A stretch of DNA of 64,000 bases from TMED23 sp964643045. Lineage in GTDB: Bacteria; Pseudomonadota; Alphaproteobacteria; Rhodospirillales; UBA2165. Below the pieces are notes generated by a model, which was given only the letters and a program-made list of their open reading frames with translations, did not search any database and was not told the origin of the DNA. Location of the stretch: the NCBI GenBank assembly GCA_964643045.1, contig CAZXSC010000002.1:1-64000 (forward strand), given 5' to 3'. The position numbers were made by a program, and so were the translations under genes. How positions within the stretch are numbered: position 1 is the first letter of the stretch; each line of letters starts with the position of its first letter. Below are positions 44,505 to 54,003 of this stretch, one piece after another.

Positions 44505-45512
44505 ATGGGTTCTGAATTAACATCCACCGAAGTCATTCTAATAGGCAAGGAGTGTGGTGCCGATCTAGTCGGAATTGCTGACGCATCTACTTTGAACCAA
44601 TTTCCGCCGGACCCAAGATGGCCACAAACCCCTGAGCGTATGACACCAGACGCTAAAAGCGTGATCGTCTTAGCGCTTCGCGTCCCGGCCGCAACTTTTA
44701 GAACACGCGAGCCTGAGCCCTATCAGATGATGAATATGATGATTAACCGCCGGCTTGACAAAATTGCTCGGCGCGTCTCAGAGAAACTCGAAAAACAAAA
44801 CTATTTTGGACTTGTTATGAACAATAATTCAACTGATTGGGAATTAAAGTCCGGCACCTATGGCCATCTCAGTTTGCGTCACCTAGCAGTTGAAGCGGGG
44901 ATGGGGACACTGGGACTGGGCGTCAATTTTATGTGCGTCGAATATGGCCCCAGGGTTAATTTAGCCGTGGTGGTTACCGACGCAGAATTAGAACCCGGAA
45001 AACCAATGGCCGAGCAACTCTGTATCGGCGAGGGTTGCTCCCGTTGTCTCTATGCCTGTCCCACCGATGCCGTATTGCATTTTCACATCGATAAACGTCA
45101 ATGTTCGATCGAAGCGCAAACCACAGGTTTTTACGGAGCCGCAGATCTTTTTCATAAATTTGTCACGTCTAATGAAAAGACCCGAAAAAATATACTGAAC
45201 TCAAAAGACCTACTGCATTACTGGCAAGGTCTGACACGGGTCTGGGGTTGCTTCGGCACCTGCCCACGTTGCACGGCAGTTTGCCCGGTCGGTACCGACT
45301 ATCATGCGTTTCTAGCCGAGCCACAAAAGGCCATTCCCGAAACCACACCGGAGCGGATCGAGAAAGGCAATTCCTATAAGAAAGCCCGCAAACGTGGCAA
45401 CGATATTCCCGGGTTGAACGACTGGAACGTTCGTTGGGTAGGTCCGGATGGATATACCGGTAAAGCCGCCAAGGTACAGCGGCAGAAATTTAAAGCGAAC
45501 AAGATGCAATGA
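44505..45512 (+). CDS. QueG-like (epoxyqueuosine-reductase/reductive-dehalogenase-related) iron-sulfur protein 1
   Basis: 335 residues. The N-terminal half has GKECGADLVGIADAS and VIVLALRVP, as in the cobalamin-binding fold of QueG and reductive dehalogenases, then HLAVEAGMGTLGLGVNF. Two ferredoxin-type clusters follow: CxxxxCxxCxxxCP in CIGEGCSRCLYACPTDA, and the set in CFGTCPRCTAVCPVG. It is probably not QueG itself, because tandem paralogues and an acyl-CoA ligase follow. A cobalamin-dependent reductive reaction on a halogenated or activated compound is the working idea. It ends by sharing ATGA with the next gene. Confidence 0.82.
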   Translation: MGSELTSTEVILIGKECGADLVGIADASTLNQFPPDPRWPQTPERMTPDAKSVIVLALRVPAATFRTREPEPYQMMNMMINRRLDKIARRVSEKLEKQNYFGLVMNNNSTDWELKSGTYGHLSLRHLAVEAGMGTLGLGVNFMCVEYGPRVNLAVVVTDAELEPGKPMAEQLCIGEGCSRCLYACPTDAVLHFHIDKRQCSIEAQTTGFYGAADLFHKFVTSNEKTRKNILNSKDLLHYWQGLTRVWGCFGTCPRCTAVCPVGTDYHAFLAEPQKAIPETTPERIEKGNSYKKARKRGNDIPGLNDWNVRWVGPDGYTGKAAKVQRQKFKANKMQ

Positions 45513-46504
45513 CCTCAGTTAACGCCCTCATCCCAACGACGCTCACCGCCGACACAGTCAAGGAAAAGGCCAGAGAGCTTGGTGCCGATCTGGTTGGTAT
45601 AGCCAACGGCGCATTGATGGATCAGAATCCACCCGATCCCGATAATCCCCGGACACCCTCCGACATCACCGTAATCGACGGTGCGCGTGTTATCGTACTA
45701 GCCAAGCGAATCAGCTTTGCCACGTCGCGTCTTCCTGACTGGAATGACCAACATAAATTTTATGGTGACGAGCTGCTAATTTCGGCGCTTGAAGAACTTG
45801 CCCTCGACCTGGTTTTTTGGATGGAAGATAATGGTGCTCCTGCATTGATGGTTCCTTATCACCACGTCGATCCCCTAAAATTTAAAAAGGGCAAAGATAC
45901 CCAGGCAACTCATCCTCTTTCAGCGGAACATGCGGCTGTCGAAGCTGGCCTCGGGACGCTCGGCCTCAACCACCAGCTTATTACGCCAGAATTTGGACCG
46001 CGTGTCATTTTGGCCCTGGTGATGACGTCGGCCAATATAGATCCAGATACAAAAATGAATACAGCTTTGTGCCTTGGTCCCGAATGCGGAAGATGCCTCT
46101 CTGCATGCCCTGCTGACGCTGTCTTGCATTGGGATAGAGACTGGGCAGCGTGCGACAAATATCGCTCTCCTTTCGGCTTTGAATTTTTGTCGAACTATCT
46201 CACCGATGTCCTAAATGAAACAGATCAAGACAAAAAAATTGCTATGTTGCGTGGCATGGAATCGTCCGAACTCTTTCAAGCAATGCTTCGCGGTAGCGGG
46301 ATTATTACCGGGTGTCGCCGCTGCGCCGATGTCTGTCCCATCGGCGAAGATTACGAAAATCTATTAAAAAAGTGGGTTGATGAAATTCCAGAAAATACAG
46401 CGGAGAAGCAAAAGCGTCTCGACACGATGAAAAAGGAAATAGCATTACCCAAGGCCTTTGAACGCCAAGCGCGCTGGATCGGTGATTTTAAACTTAACGG
46501 CTAA
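45509..46504 (+). CDS. QueG-like iron-sulfur protein 2, paralogue of the preceding gene
   Basis: 331 residues, co-linear with the upstream paralogue: ELGADLVGIANGA, VIVLAKRISF, SAEHAAVEAGLGTLGLNHQ, the CLGPECGRCLSACPADA cluster, and CRRCADVCPIG, in which the fourth cysteine is not next to it. Start overlaps the previous stop by 4 bases (ATGA). Two paralogues in tandem could form a heterodimer or act in successive steps. Sequence divergence is high, so the duplication is not recent. The acyl-CoA ligase starts 12 bases after the stop. Confidence 0.82.
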   Translation: MTSVNALIPTTLTADTVKEKARELGADLVGIANGALMDQNPPDPDNPRTPSDITVIDGARVIVLAKRISFATSRLPDWNDQHKFYGDELLISALEELALDLVFWMEDNGAPALMVPYHHVDPLKFKKGKDTQATHPLSAEHAAVEAGLGTLGLNHQLITPEFGPRVILALVMTSANIDPDTKMNTALCLGPECGRCLSACPADAVLHWDRDWAACDKYRSPFGFEFLSNYLTDVLNETDQDKKIAMLRGMESSELFQAMLRGSGIITGCRRCADVCPIGEDYENLLKKWVDEIPENTAEKQKRLDTMKKEIALPKAFERQARWIGDFKLNG

Positions 46505-46516
46505 AGGAGGGATACA

Positions 46517-48076
46517 ATGGTAAATTCTATTTCGGAACGGACAACTGTACCGAAACGCCCTGAGTTCGAATCCATGGTTCACATTCTTGCCCATGTGGCT
46601 AAAGAACACCCGGGTCATACAGCTATAATAAGCGGCCAAAATGAAATCAACTTTGCCGATTATTATAGCTGCGTGGCAGGGCTAGCTCATAACTTAATCG
46701 AAATGGGTGCCAAGGATGAACGGGTAATAGTCCTAAGGCCCAATTCAATTGAGACCGCCGTTGCTGTAAATGCCGTCTGGGCTGCCGGAGCCCAAGCCAT
46801 TATGTTCAACCCACTTTACACAGAGAACGAACTACGACCTTTGGTCGAAGATGCTTCCCCTGCCATTATTGTATGCGACACCAAACATGCCGAAATACTA
46901 GAGCCCCTGGCAGAGACTAACGGTGTAGAACATTTCTATACGTTCGACGATCCACAAATTATGATTGACCAATGGCGTGGCAGAAAAGACTTGAGACTGC
47001 CAGAACCAATGCCAAAATCTTCCGATTTTGCCTTATTAGCTTATACTGGTGGCACAACGGGGTTACCCAAAGGAGCTATTCATAGCCATGCCATGATGCT
47101 GGCCATGGCAAAGTCGATGGATGGATTGTACCGCACGTCAATTGCCAGTGATATTTGGTTTAATGTCGCACCGTTATCGCATATTTGGGGATGGTGCGTT
47201 TCTTTGGTCGCACCGATCTTCTGCTACAACACCGTTGTAATTGTGCCAAAATTCATACCGGATGTAGTGGTCACCGAGTTGGAAAGGACAAAAGCGACCA
47301 TTTTTGCCGGCGGGCCTTCGGTTATCTACAACGCCCTATTAGCTGCGCCAACACTTAAGGAAGCGAACCTTAGTCATTTACGCCTTTGTCTTGGAGGAGG
47401 GTCACCCTTTGCCGATGCAACGATCGCTGCGTGGAAGGACATCACCGGAAATACGGTTCATGAATTGTGGGGCATGTCAGAAGCGGCACCCCTGAGTGGC
47501 AATCCAGATGACCGTCCAAACAAAGTTGGAACAGTTGGCCTGCCCTGCCAAATGACCGAAATCGAATCCGTTGATACCAAAAATGGGTATGAGATCATGC
47601 CCATCGGCGAAGCAGGAGAGCTTCGAATTCGCGGGCCACAGATGATTTCCTCTTATTGGAACCGACCCGATGAAACAGCTCATGCTATCCGCGATGGATG
47701 GCTCTATACCGGTGATATTGGATTTATCGATGCGACGGGCCGGATAACCATTGTCGACCGTAAAAAAGACATGGCAATCGTCGGTGGCTATAATGTATTT
47801 CCACGTGAAATTGATGAAGTTCTTTTTACCCATCCAAAAATTCAGGAAGCCGCTGCTATTGGTGTGCCAGATTCTCACCGCGGTGAAGCCATCCAGGCTT
47901 TCGTTGTGACAACCGAAGGAGCAACAATCACACCGGAGGAGATCATCGATTATTGTAAGGAAAGGCTTGCCAAATTCAAGGTCCCGTCAAAGATATATAT
48001 CGTCGAATCACTTCCCAAAACACCCGCGGCGAAAATAGACAAAAAGGCACTGCAAGAATCTCTCGAGGAAAGTTAA
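46517..48076 (+). CDS. Acyl-CoA ligase (AMP-forming, class I adenylating family)
   Basis: 519 residues with a strong AAAGGAGGG ribosome site. YTGGTTGLPKGAIHSH is the P-loop, LYTGDIGFIDATGRITIVDRKKDM is the core motif with the hinge aspartate, and KTPAAKIDKKAL near the C-terminus carries the catalytic lysine. Such enzymes activate acids, including aromatic and alicyclic ones, to CoA esters. It is the third gene of an operon with the two QueG-like proteins, which suggests reduction of a CoA-activated aromatic or halogenated acid. The gene and the two before it look richer in G+C than the flanks. Confidence 0.92.
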   Translation: MVNSISERTTVPKRPEFESMVHILAHVAKEHPGHTAIISGQNEINFADYYSCVAGLAHNLIEMGAKDERVIVLRPNSIETAVAVNAVWAAGAQAIMFNPLYTENELRPLVEDASPAIIVCDTKHAEILEPLAETNGVEHFYTFDDPQIMIDQWRGRKDLRLPEPMPKSSDFALLAYTGGTTGLPKGAIHSHAMMLAMAKSMDGLYRTSIASDIWFNVAPLSHIWGWCVSLVAPIFCYNTVVIVPKFIPDVVVTELERTKATIFAGGPSVIYNALLAAPTLKEANLSHLRLCLGGGSPFADATIAAWKDITGNTVHELWGMSEAAPLSGNPDDRPNKVGTVGLPCQMTEIESVDTKNGYEIMPIGEAGELRIRGPQMISSYWNRPDETAHAIRDGWLYTGDIGFIDATGRITIVDRKKDMAIVGGYNVFPREIDEVLFTHPKIQEAAAIGVPDSHRGEAIQAFVVTTEGATITPEEIIDYCKERLAKFKVPSKIYIVESLPKTPAAKIDKKALQESLEES

Positions 48077-48199
48077 GTAGTTGAGACCTTCTAATGTCTC
48101 CTCTTGAATATTAGCAATATCAAGTGGAGCTAAATTGGCCTCTGCAGTACTCGAAAAGACAGACACTCAGATCAACTTTGATAGTATCGTTAGTAATTT

Positions 48200-48745
48200 T
48201 TATTTCCGTCCAATCATACGATTGAGGGTATCGTCCTTATCCCAAAAATGATGCTTAAGCGCTGCCAAAACATGAATGCCAACCAAAGGTATAATTAGGT
48301 TTGCCAAAAACTCATGTATACCCTCAAATTGTTCGTGGAGTGTATAGTCAAATCCCAATAAATCCGGGAATGTAATTAGGCCAAAGAAAGAAATATCGCG
48401 AAATCCGGTATCTGAAGCAATGAAGCCTGAAACCGGAATGGCAATAATGATTAAAAGCAATGACCAATGCCAAACCCGCGAAATTATATTTAAAAACGAA
48501 GCGCCTGGATCTACCGGTTGCGGAAAACCTTGCCTGATGCGCCAGATAAGTCGCACCAAAACGACCAACAAAAACACCATACCAAGCGATTGATGTAGCT
48601 CCTTTAATTCAGCTTTCTCGATTCCGCGCGGCAACTCTATCATCACTTTACCCATAAAAAACAAAGTGCCAACCAACAAAGCACTAAGCCAATGAAAGAT
48701 AATCGAGAAAATACCAAATCGGTCTGCAGTGTCATGTAATTGCAT
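48200..48745 (-). CDS. Cytochrome b561 family protein
   Basis: 181 residues with four membrane helices. Heme-ligating histidines are visible in IIFHWLSALLVG, LHQSLGMVFLL, RVWHWSLLLIII and LVGIHVLAALKHHFW. This is the CybB/YodB-type b561, which moves electrons from quinol, for example in superoxide defence or methionine sulfoxide repair. It is transcribed alone and convergent to the acyl-CoA ligase, whose stop is about 120 bases away; that gap has only weak hairpins. Confidence 0.88.
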   Translation of the reverse strand: MQLHDTADRFGIFSIIFHWLSALLVGTLFFMGKVMIELPRGIEKAELKELHQSLGMVFLLVVLVRLIWRIRQGFPQPVDPGASFLNIISRVWHWSLLLIIIAIPVSGFIASDTGFRDISFFGLITFPDLLGFDYTLHEQFEGIHEFLANLIIPLVGIHVLAALKHHFWDKDDTLNRMIGRK

Positions 48746-48844
48746 TTAAGAAATCATCCTCTAGATCCATTAAATGGTCATGGAATTAGGCCAAAAAAGA
48801 ACAAAAAGTGCCTAGCTCTTTTTTTAACCATTTTCAGCCCTCTT

Positions 48845-48864
48845 AAAACCTCAGAATTCTGGGG
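48845..48864 (-). terminator. Intrinsic terminator of tRNA-Lys
   Basis: On the minus strand, CCCCAGAATTCTGAGG (one mismatch, AATT loop) is followed directly by TTTT, 5 bases beyond the CCA end of the tRNA. Confidence 0.5.
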
Positions 48865-48868
48865 AAAA

Positions 48869-48944
48869 TGGTAGGCACGACAGGATTCGAACCTGTGACC
48901 GTCCGCTTAAAAGGCGGATGCTCTACCTACTGAGCTACGTGCCC
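48869..48944 (-). tRNA. tRNA-Lys (anticodon UUU)
   Basis: A 76-base cloverleaf on the minus strand: acceptor GGGCACG pairs with CGTGCCT, the D arm carries AGCTCAGTAGGTAGAGC, the anticodon loop is CTTTTAA giving anticodon TTT, and the T arm is CAGGTTCGAATCCTG. The CCA end is encoded. The first acceptor pair is G1-U72, a wobble, since the usual base before the discriminator A would be C. Tail signal at 48845-48864. Confidence 0.93.
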
Positions 48945-49065
48945 TTAAAAGATCTTTGTCAAACAACTAGATCAACAAATACAAACAATTTGCAAGTCGG
49001 CGCAACATAAGCACGCCTCTGCATTTGGTCAACACTAGATTGCTGTTATATTTAATTAGCATCAC

Positions 49066-49563
49066 CTATTCTTCAGAAAACTTTCCAAGCAGTTTTTTGC
49101 GAACGTTAGGGGCAACAAAATGTGTCACATCTCCCCCCATACTAACAATCTCTTTGACCAAACGCGACGAAATGAATTGATGTTTCTCAGAAGCTGTTAA
49201 GAAAACTGTTTCAATTTCTGAATTCAGTTTTCGATTCATTCCTGTCATTTGGAATTCGTATTCGAAATCAGAGACTGCTCTCAACCCGCGAACAATTAGC
49301 GATGCATTACACGATACTGCCAAGTCAGTTAACAAACCTTCAAATGGTTGAACGTGAATGTGATCAGAAGCCCCATGCAACAATGAAATTTCATGATTTA
49401 CCATTTCGACTCTTTCTTCCAGAGTAAATAGAGGTCCTTTCCCAGCATTGATTGCCACGCCAATAATCAATTGATCAACAACCCGGGTAGCGCGTGATAT
49501 AATATCGATATGACCATTAGTAACAGGGTCAAAAGTCCCAGGATAAATACCTATACGTGCCAT
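49066..49563 (-). CDS. coaD: Phosphopantetheine adenylyltransferase
   Basis: 165 residues from the ATG at 49563, preceded by GGAAGG; the open frame continues to 49596 but without reason. YPGTFDPVTNGHIDII holds the T/HxGH adenylyl-transfer motif (N16-H18), and ISSRLVKEI is the C-terminal substrate loop (ISSTxxR type). It makes dephospho-CoA from 4'-phosphopantetheine in CoA synthesis. It lies 78 bases after gyrA, on the same strand, and may be cotranscribed. Confidence 0.95.
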   Translation of the reverse strand: MARIGIYPGTFDPVTNGHIDIISRATRVVDQLIIGVAINAGKGPLFTLEERVEMVNHEISLLHGASDHIHVQPFEGLLTDLAVSCNASLIVRGLRAVSDFEYEFQMTGMNRKLNSEIETVFLTASEKHQFISSRLVKEIVSMGGDVTHFVAPNVRKKLLGKFSEE

Positions 49564-49641
49564 TTTATACCTTCCTCGTTTATTACCTTTCTTCAATCTC
49601 CAACGACCTCAGGCAAACCAATTACTGACTAGCATTGTCAG

Positions 49642-52365
49642 CTAAGGCGCCGTTTCCTGCCCCGTTTCCTGCTCCAAGTTCTCATCCACATCCCTAAAGC
49701 GGGTGACCGAAACGACTCGCTCTTTTTCAGCTACCTTAAATAAAGTAACCCCTCGTGATGAACGACCGGTAAAGCTAATCCCATCAACAGGCATGCGAAT
49801 AAGTTGTCCCCCATCTGAAACCATAACTAATTGATCTGTATCTACTACCGGAATTGTTGAAATAACCTCTGTAAGTTTCTTACCTCTCTTGATATCCATA
49901 CTATCAATGCCCTTTCCACCACGCTTAGATATTCGATAGCCATAAGCAGAAGACCGCTTGCCGAAACCATCAATCGTAACTGTAAGAATAAACTCTTCTT
50001 CTTTCCGCATTTCCTGAAATAAGGGCTCTTCAAGTCGAGCGGCGGTGGCCTTATCACGCGCTTTATCCTCGTCGCGATCAGTATAGTCACCACCAACTAA
50101 TCTTCGAGCGGCATTAATTGAGCGAAGATAATCATCGCGCGCAGCAACCTCGACTTTAATATGATTAAGACCAGACATAGCTATTACTTCGTCACCAGAA
50201 ACCAAGCGAATCCCCCGAACCCCAGTGGAATTTCGGCTTGAAAAAACACGTACATCGGTAACCGGAAAACGAATACATTTGCCCTTTCTAGTTGCTAGGA
50301 AAACATTGTGGGTTTCCTCAAACACTCGCACCCGAACAAGATGATCCCCTTCTCCTAATTTCATTGCGATCTTTCCATTAGCGTTCACTTTTGTGAAATC
50401 AGATAGTTTATTCCTTCTAACGCTACCGGAAGCTGTTGCAAAAATAACAAATAGGTCATCCCAAGTCTCCTCGTCTTCAGGAAGTGGCATTACTGTCGTA
50501 ATTGTCTCACCCTCATCAAGCGGCAAAACATTTATAAGCGCCTTGCCACGTGCCTGCGGAGTGCCTTGGGGGAGTTTATAAACCTTCAATTTATAAACTA
50601 TGCCGGTTGATGAGAAAAAAAGCATAGGTTGGTGGGTACTAGCAACAAATACTTGGGAAACAAAATCCTCATCCTTCGTACTCATGCCAGAACGGCCTTT
50701 ACCGCCGCGGTTTTGAGCCCTATAGGTTGATAGTGGCACACGCTTAATATAGCCGCTGTCACTAACCGTGACGACCATGTCTTCTCTTTGAATTAAATCT
50801 TCAATATCACCTTCAAATTCTGTGTCTTCAATACTGGAACGTCGCTCACTTCCAAATAACTCTTTCATTTTTAACAATTCTTCGACCAAGATTTTGAACA
50901 AAAGCTCTTTCGAACCGAGTATTTTGAGAAATTCTTCAATCTTTGAGCAAAGTTCTTTCAAGTCGCTAGCAATTTTGTCACGCTCCAACCCTGTCAAGCG
51001 CTGAAGGCGCATTTCAAGGATTGCCTTGGCTTGTTCTTCTGAAAATTTGTACTTACCCTTAATAACCGGGTATTCAATATCATCTATGAGTGTAATCAAT
51101 GGTTCAACATCTCCAGCCGCCCACGCCTTTGCCATCAGCTTATTTTTTGCCTCCGCGGCGTCTTTAGCCGCACGAATCAATTTAATTACTGGGTCAAGAT
51201 TCTCAACAGCAACGGCCAAACCAGCCATTATATGGGCCCGATCACGAGCTTTGTTAAGTTCAAATGTGGTACGGCGGGTGATTACTTCTTCTCGAAAATC
51301 TATAAATGCTGACAAAATCTGTTTTAGATTCATTTGTTCTGGCTTGCCCGCATTTAATGCGAGCATGTTTGCACCAAAACTCGTTTGCAAGGGAGTAAAC
51401 TTAAATAACTGATTTAGCACCACCTCGGCCATCGCATCACGCTTAATTTCAATAACCACACGGACGCCATGGCGATCAGATTCGTCTCTGAGATCGGAAA
51501 TTCCTTCAATCTTTTTTTCCCGTACACATTCAGCCATGATTTCAATCATGCGAGATTTATTTACCTGATAGGGTATTTCAGTAACAATAATGGCTTCTCT
51601 ATCTTTTCCAAAGGGCTCAATATGCGTTCGCCCGCGAATCCGAATGGAACCACGTCCTTTGTGAAACGCCTGAGTTGAACCCATCCGACCTAGAATAATT
51701 CCGCCCGTCGGGAAATCAGGTGCTGGAATATAATCTTCAATTAATTCACTAATATCGATGTCAGGGTTTTTGATTATAGCACAGCATGCATCGATTACTT
51801 CATTTAGATTATGGGGAGGAATATTAGTTGCCATACCAACGGCAATTCCTCCAGCGCCATTAACCAACAAGTTTGGAAATTCAGCTGGCAGCACGTTTGG
51901 CTCCCGGACGCTATCATCATAATTTGGTTGAAAATCAACTGTGTCTTTATCAATATCCTCAACTAATGAGTGAGCCGACCGTGCCAAACGAGCTTCAGTA
52001 TACCGCATCGCCGCAGCTCTGTCCCCATCCATTGAGCCAAAATTACCTTGACCTTGGATGAGCGGAAGGCGAAGCGAAAAATCCTGAGCCATGCGTACTA
52101 GTGAATCATAAATTGCCGTGTCACCATGTGGGTGATATTTACCCATAACATCACCAACGATACGCGCTGATTTACGAAAAGGCCGATTATAATCATATCC
52201 CCCCTCTTTCATCGCATAAATAATTCGCCGATGCACTGGCTTAAGCCCATCTCGAACGTCAGGTAGAGCCCGGCTTACGATCACGCTCATCGCATAATCA
52301 AGATAAGAAGACCTCATCTCATCTTCAATACTTACCGGAATTATATCAAAATCCGAAGGTCTCAT
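49642..52365 (-). CDS. gyrA: DNA gyrase subunit A
   Basis: 907 residues from the ATG at 52365, which has GGAGGTGAGGGT before it; numbering from there puts the catalytic tyrosine at 122 (AAMRYTEARL) and the quinolone positions at T83 and D87 (HGDTAIYD), exactly as in E. coli. QNRGGKG at about residue 570 is the GyrA box, which separates it from ParC. The frame stays open to 52509 through a proline- and aspartate-rich leader (LNPPDDLPPDNDPNDGGG); some alphaproteobacterial GyrA proteins have such tails, so a TTG at 52425 is a possible start. The gene precedes coaD. Confidence 0.96.
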   Translation of the reverse strand: MRPSDFDIIPVSIEDEMRSSYLDYAMSVIVSRALPDVRDGLKPVHRRIIYAMKEGGYDYNRPFRKSARIVGDVMGKYHPHGDTAIYDSLVRMAQDFSLRLPLIQGQGNFGSMDGDRAAAMRYTEARLARSAHSLVEDIDKDTVDFQPNYDDSVREPNVLPAEFPNLLVNGAGGIAVGMATNIPPHNLNEVIDACCAIIKNPDIDISELIEDYIPAPDFPTGGIILGRMGSTQAFHKGRGSIRIRGRTHIEPFGKDREAIIVTEIPYQVNKSRMIEIMAECVREKKIEGISDLRDESDRHGVRVVIEIKRDAMAEVVLNQLFKFTPLQTSFGANMLALNAGKPEQMNLKQILSAFIDFREEVITRRTTFELNKARDRAHIMAGLAVAVENLDPVIKLIRAAKDAAEAKNKLMAKAWAAGDVEPLITLIDDIEYPVIKGKYKFSEEQAKAILEMRLQRLTGLERDKIASDLKELCSKIEEFLKILGSKELLFKILVEELLKMKELFGSERRSSIEDTEFEGDIEDLIQREDMVVTVSDSGYIKRVPLSTYRAQNRGGKGRSGMSTKDEDFVSQVFVASTHQPMLFFSSTGIVYKLKVYKLPQGTPQARGKALINVLPLDEGETITTVMPLPEDEETWDDLFVIFATASGSVRRNKLSDFTKVNANGKIAMKLGEGDHLVRVRVFEETHNVFLATRKGKCIRFPVTDVRVFSSRNSTGVRGIRLVSGDEVIAMSGLNHIKVEVAARDDYLRSINAARRLVGGDYTDRDEDKARDKATAARLEEPLFQEMRKEEEFILTVTIDGFGKRSSAYGYRISKRGGKGIDSMDIKRGKKLTEVISTIPVVDTDQLVMVSDGGQLIRMPVDGISFTGRSSRGVTLFKVAEKERVVSVTRFRDVDENLEQETGQETAP

Positions 52366-52758
52366 ACCCTCACCTCCGCCATCATTAGGATCATTGTCGG
52401 GAGGAAGGTCATCAGGCGGGTTCAAGTGTATAATCCATTCGAGTTCTTGAATTGCGTGGCCTACGTTCAGCCACATTACTACTTTCAATATAGGTAGATA
52501 ATATAGCAAATTGCCATGTTACTCACAACAAAATCTACCATAAAACTTAACTGATATAATCATGGCAAAACCTAATATAACTAATTGATATATTTATATA
52601 TTTTTGCTTATGATTTGATGTAAAAAATTATTGGAGAGAAATTTTCCTTGGGTTTTTTAGAGACCACAAAAATCCCCCGAATCAGAATTTTCTACCCCTA
52701 AATTGATTAAATCCACGGACGCTTGCAAGTGCGAGTTCATTGAAGTAGACCTGACACT

Positions 52759-54003
52759 ATGAACAGAGATCAAACTTCTCTGCAAGAATCTAAGCGGAAT
52801 TTAAACAACGTAATAATACTGTCCATCTGTCAGGCATTATTTAACAGCGGACGCACACTCGCCTTCATTTCGGCTTCGTTAGTATCTATTTCAATGCTTG
52901 GAGACAATCTTACCTTTGTGACCGCCCCCGTAACAATGATGTTGGTCGGAACTGCAGCAGGAACATTGCCATCGGCCTATTTAATGCAAAATGTTGGCAG
53001 AAAATGTGGATTTTTCATCGGCTCGTTGGTAGGGGCCTTCGGAAGTGGGTTGGCAGCAAGTGCAATCTCATATGATAGTTTTCTGTTATTTAACTTTGGG
53101 ATATTTTTGTTTGGGATGTACGGCGGAGCAGCACAACAATATAGGTTCGCAGCCGCCGATGTAGCGCCAGAAAATATCAAAGCAAAATCAGTCGCAATCG
53201 TAATTGCAATGGGCGTAGTCGGCGCCATAGTTGGACCTGAAACAGTTCTACTAACAAAAGATAAAATTGGCGCGTTGCCATTTGAAGGAACGTTCTGGGC
53301 ACTTGGTTTCTTTTGTTTACTAGCTGCAATTATAATCCTAGGTGTAAAAATACCAAAACTAACTAAAGAGGAATTTTCAGAATCAGGGCGACCACTTTCA
53401 GAAATAATGCGCAATCATACGTTTTTGATTGCTTTAATCGCTGCGCTTTTTGGATATGCAGTAATGAACCTTCTTATGACAGCAACTCCTGTCGTTATGC
53501 GAACAGACGCTTTTTCCGATGGAAATATTACGCGAGTAATACAATGGCATGTTGTTGGCATGTTCGCGCCTGGATTTTTTACGGGTAACCTTATCAAACG
53601 GTTTGGCGTCGTACGTATTATTGTTGTTGGTAGTATCCTTTTGCTAGTCTCCGTTTTAATTTCTTTATCTGGTGAAACGTTCATTCATTTTTTTGTTACC
53701 TTATTCTTTGTTGGTGTAGGATGGAACTTCACTTTCACTGGTGGAACACTTCTAGTTACAGAAGTACACTCACCTTCAGAACGCGCTAAAGTTCAAGGGA
53801 TTAATGACTTCATTCTCTTTACAGGACTAGCCTTGTCGTCGTTGTTTGCTGGCGTAATTTACCACTTTATGGGATGGTTGTGGGTTAATCTGGCAACGAT
53901 ACCCATGATACTCGCTGTCCTCGTCTCAGCCATCTGGCTGCGTTCTATTAGGAAAACAAAAAACCTACAACAGGAAATACCGGAGATTGATTTACGCATC
54001 TAA
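52759..54003 (+). CDS. MFS transporter
   Basis: 414 residues, about 12 hydrophobic helices. YLMQNVGRKCGFFIGSLVGAFGSGLAAS is the conserved loop between helices 2 and 3, and the helix-11 region contains FVGVGWNFTFTGGTLLVTEVHSPSERAKVQGINDF, similar to the YnfM-type arrangement. Substrate is unknown. It diverges from gyrA with a 393-base space that holds no recognised gene or promoter signal. Its stop overlaps the end of the convergent alpha/beta hydrolase by 12 bases. Confidence 0.82.
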   Translation: MNRDQTSLQESKRNLNNVIILSICQALFNSGRTLAFISASLVSISMLGDNLTFVTAPVTMMLVGTAAGTLPSAYLMQNVGRKCGFFIGSLVGAFGSGLAASAISYDSFLLFNFGIFLFGMYGGAAQQYRFAAADVAPENIKAKSVAIVIAMGVVGAIVGPETVLLTKDKIGALPFEGTFWALGFFCLLAAIIILGVKIPKLTKEEFSESGRPLSEIMRNHTFLIALIAALFGYAVMNLLMTATPVVMRTDAFSDGNITRVIQWHVVGMFAPGFFTGNLIKRFGVVRIIVVGSILLLVSVLISLSGETFIHFFVTLFFVGVGWNFTFTGGTLLVTEVHSPSERAKVQGINDFILFTGLALSSLFAGVIYHFMGWLWVNLATIPMILAVLVSAIWLRSIRKTKNLQQEIPEIDLRI

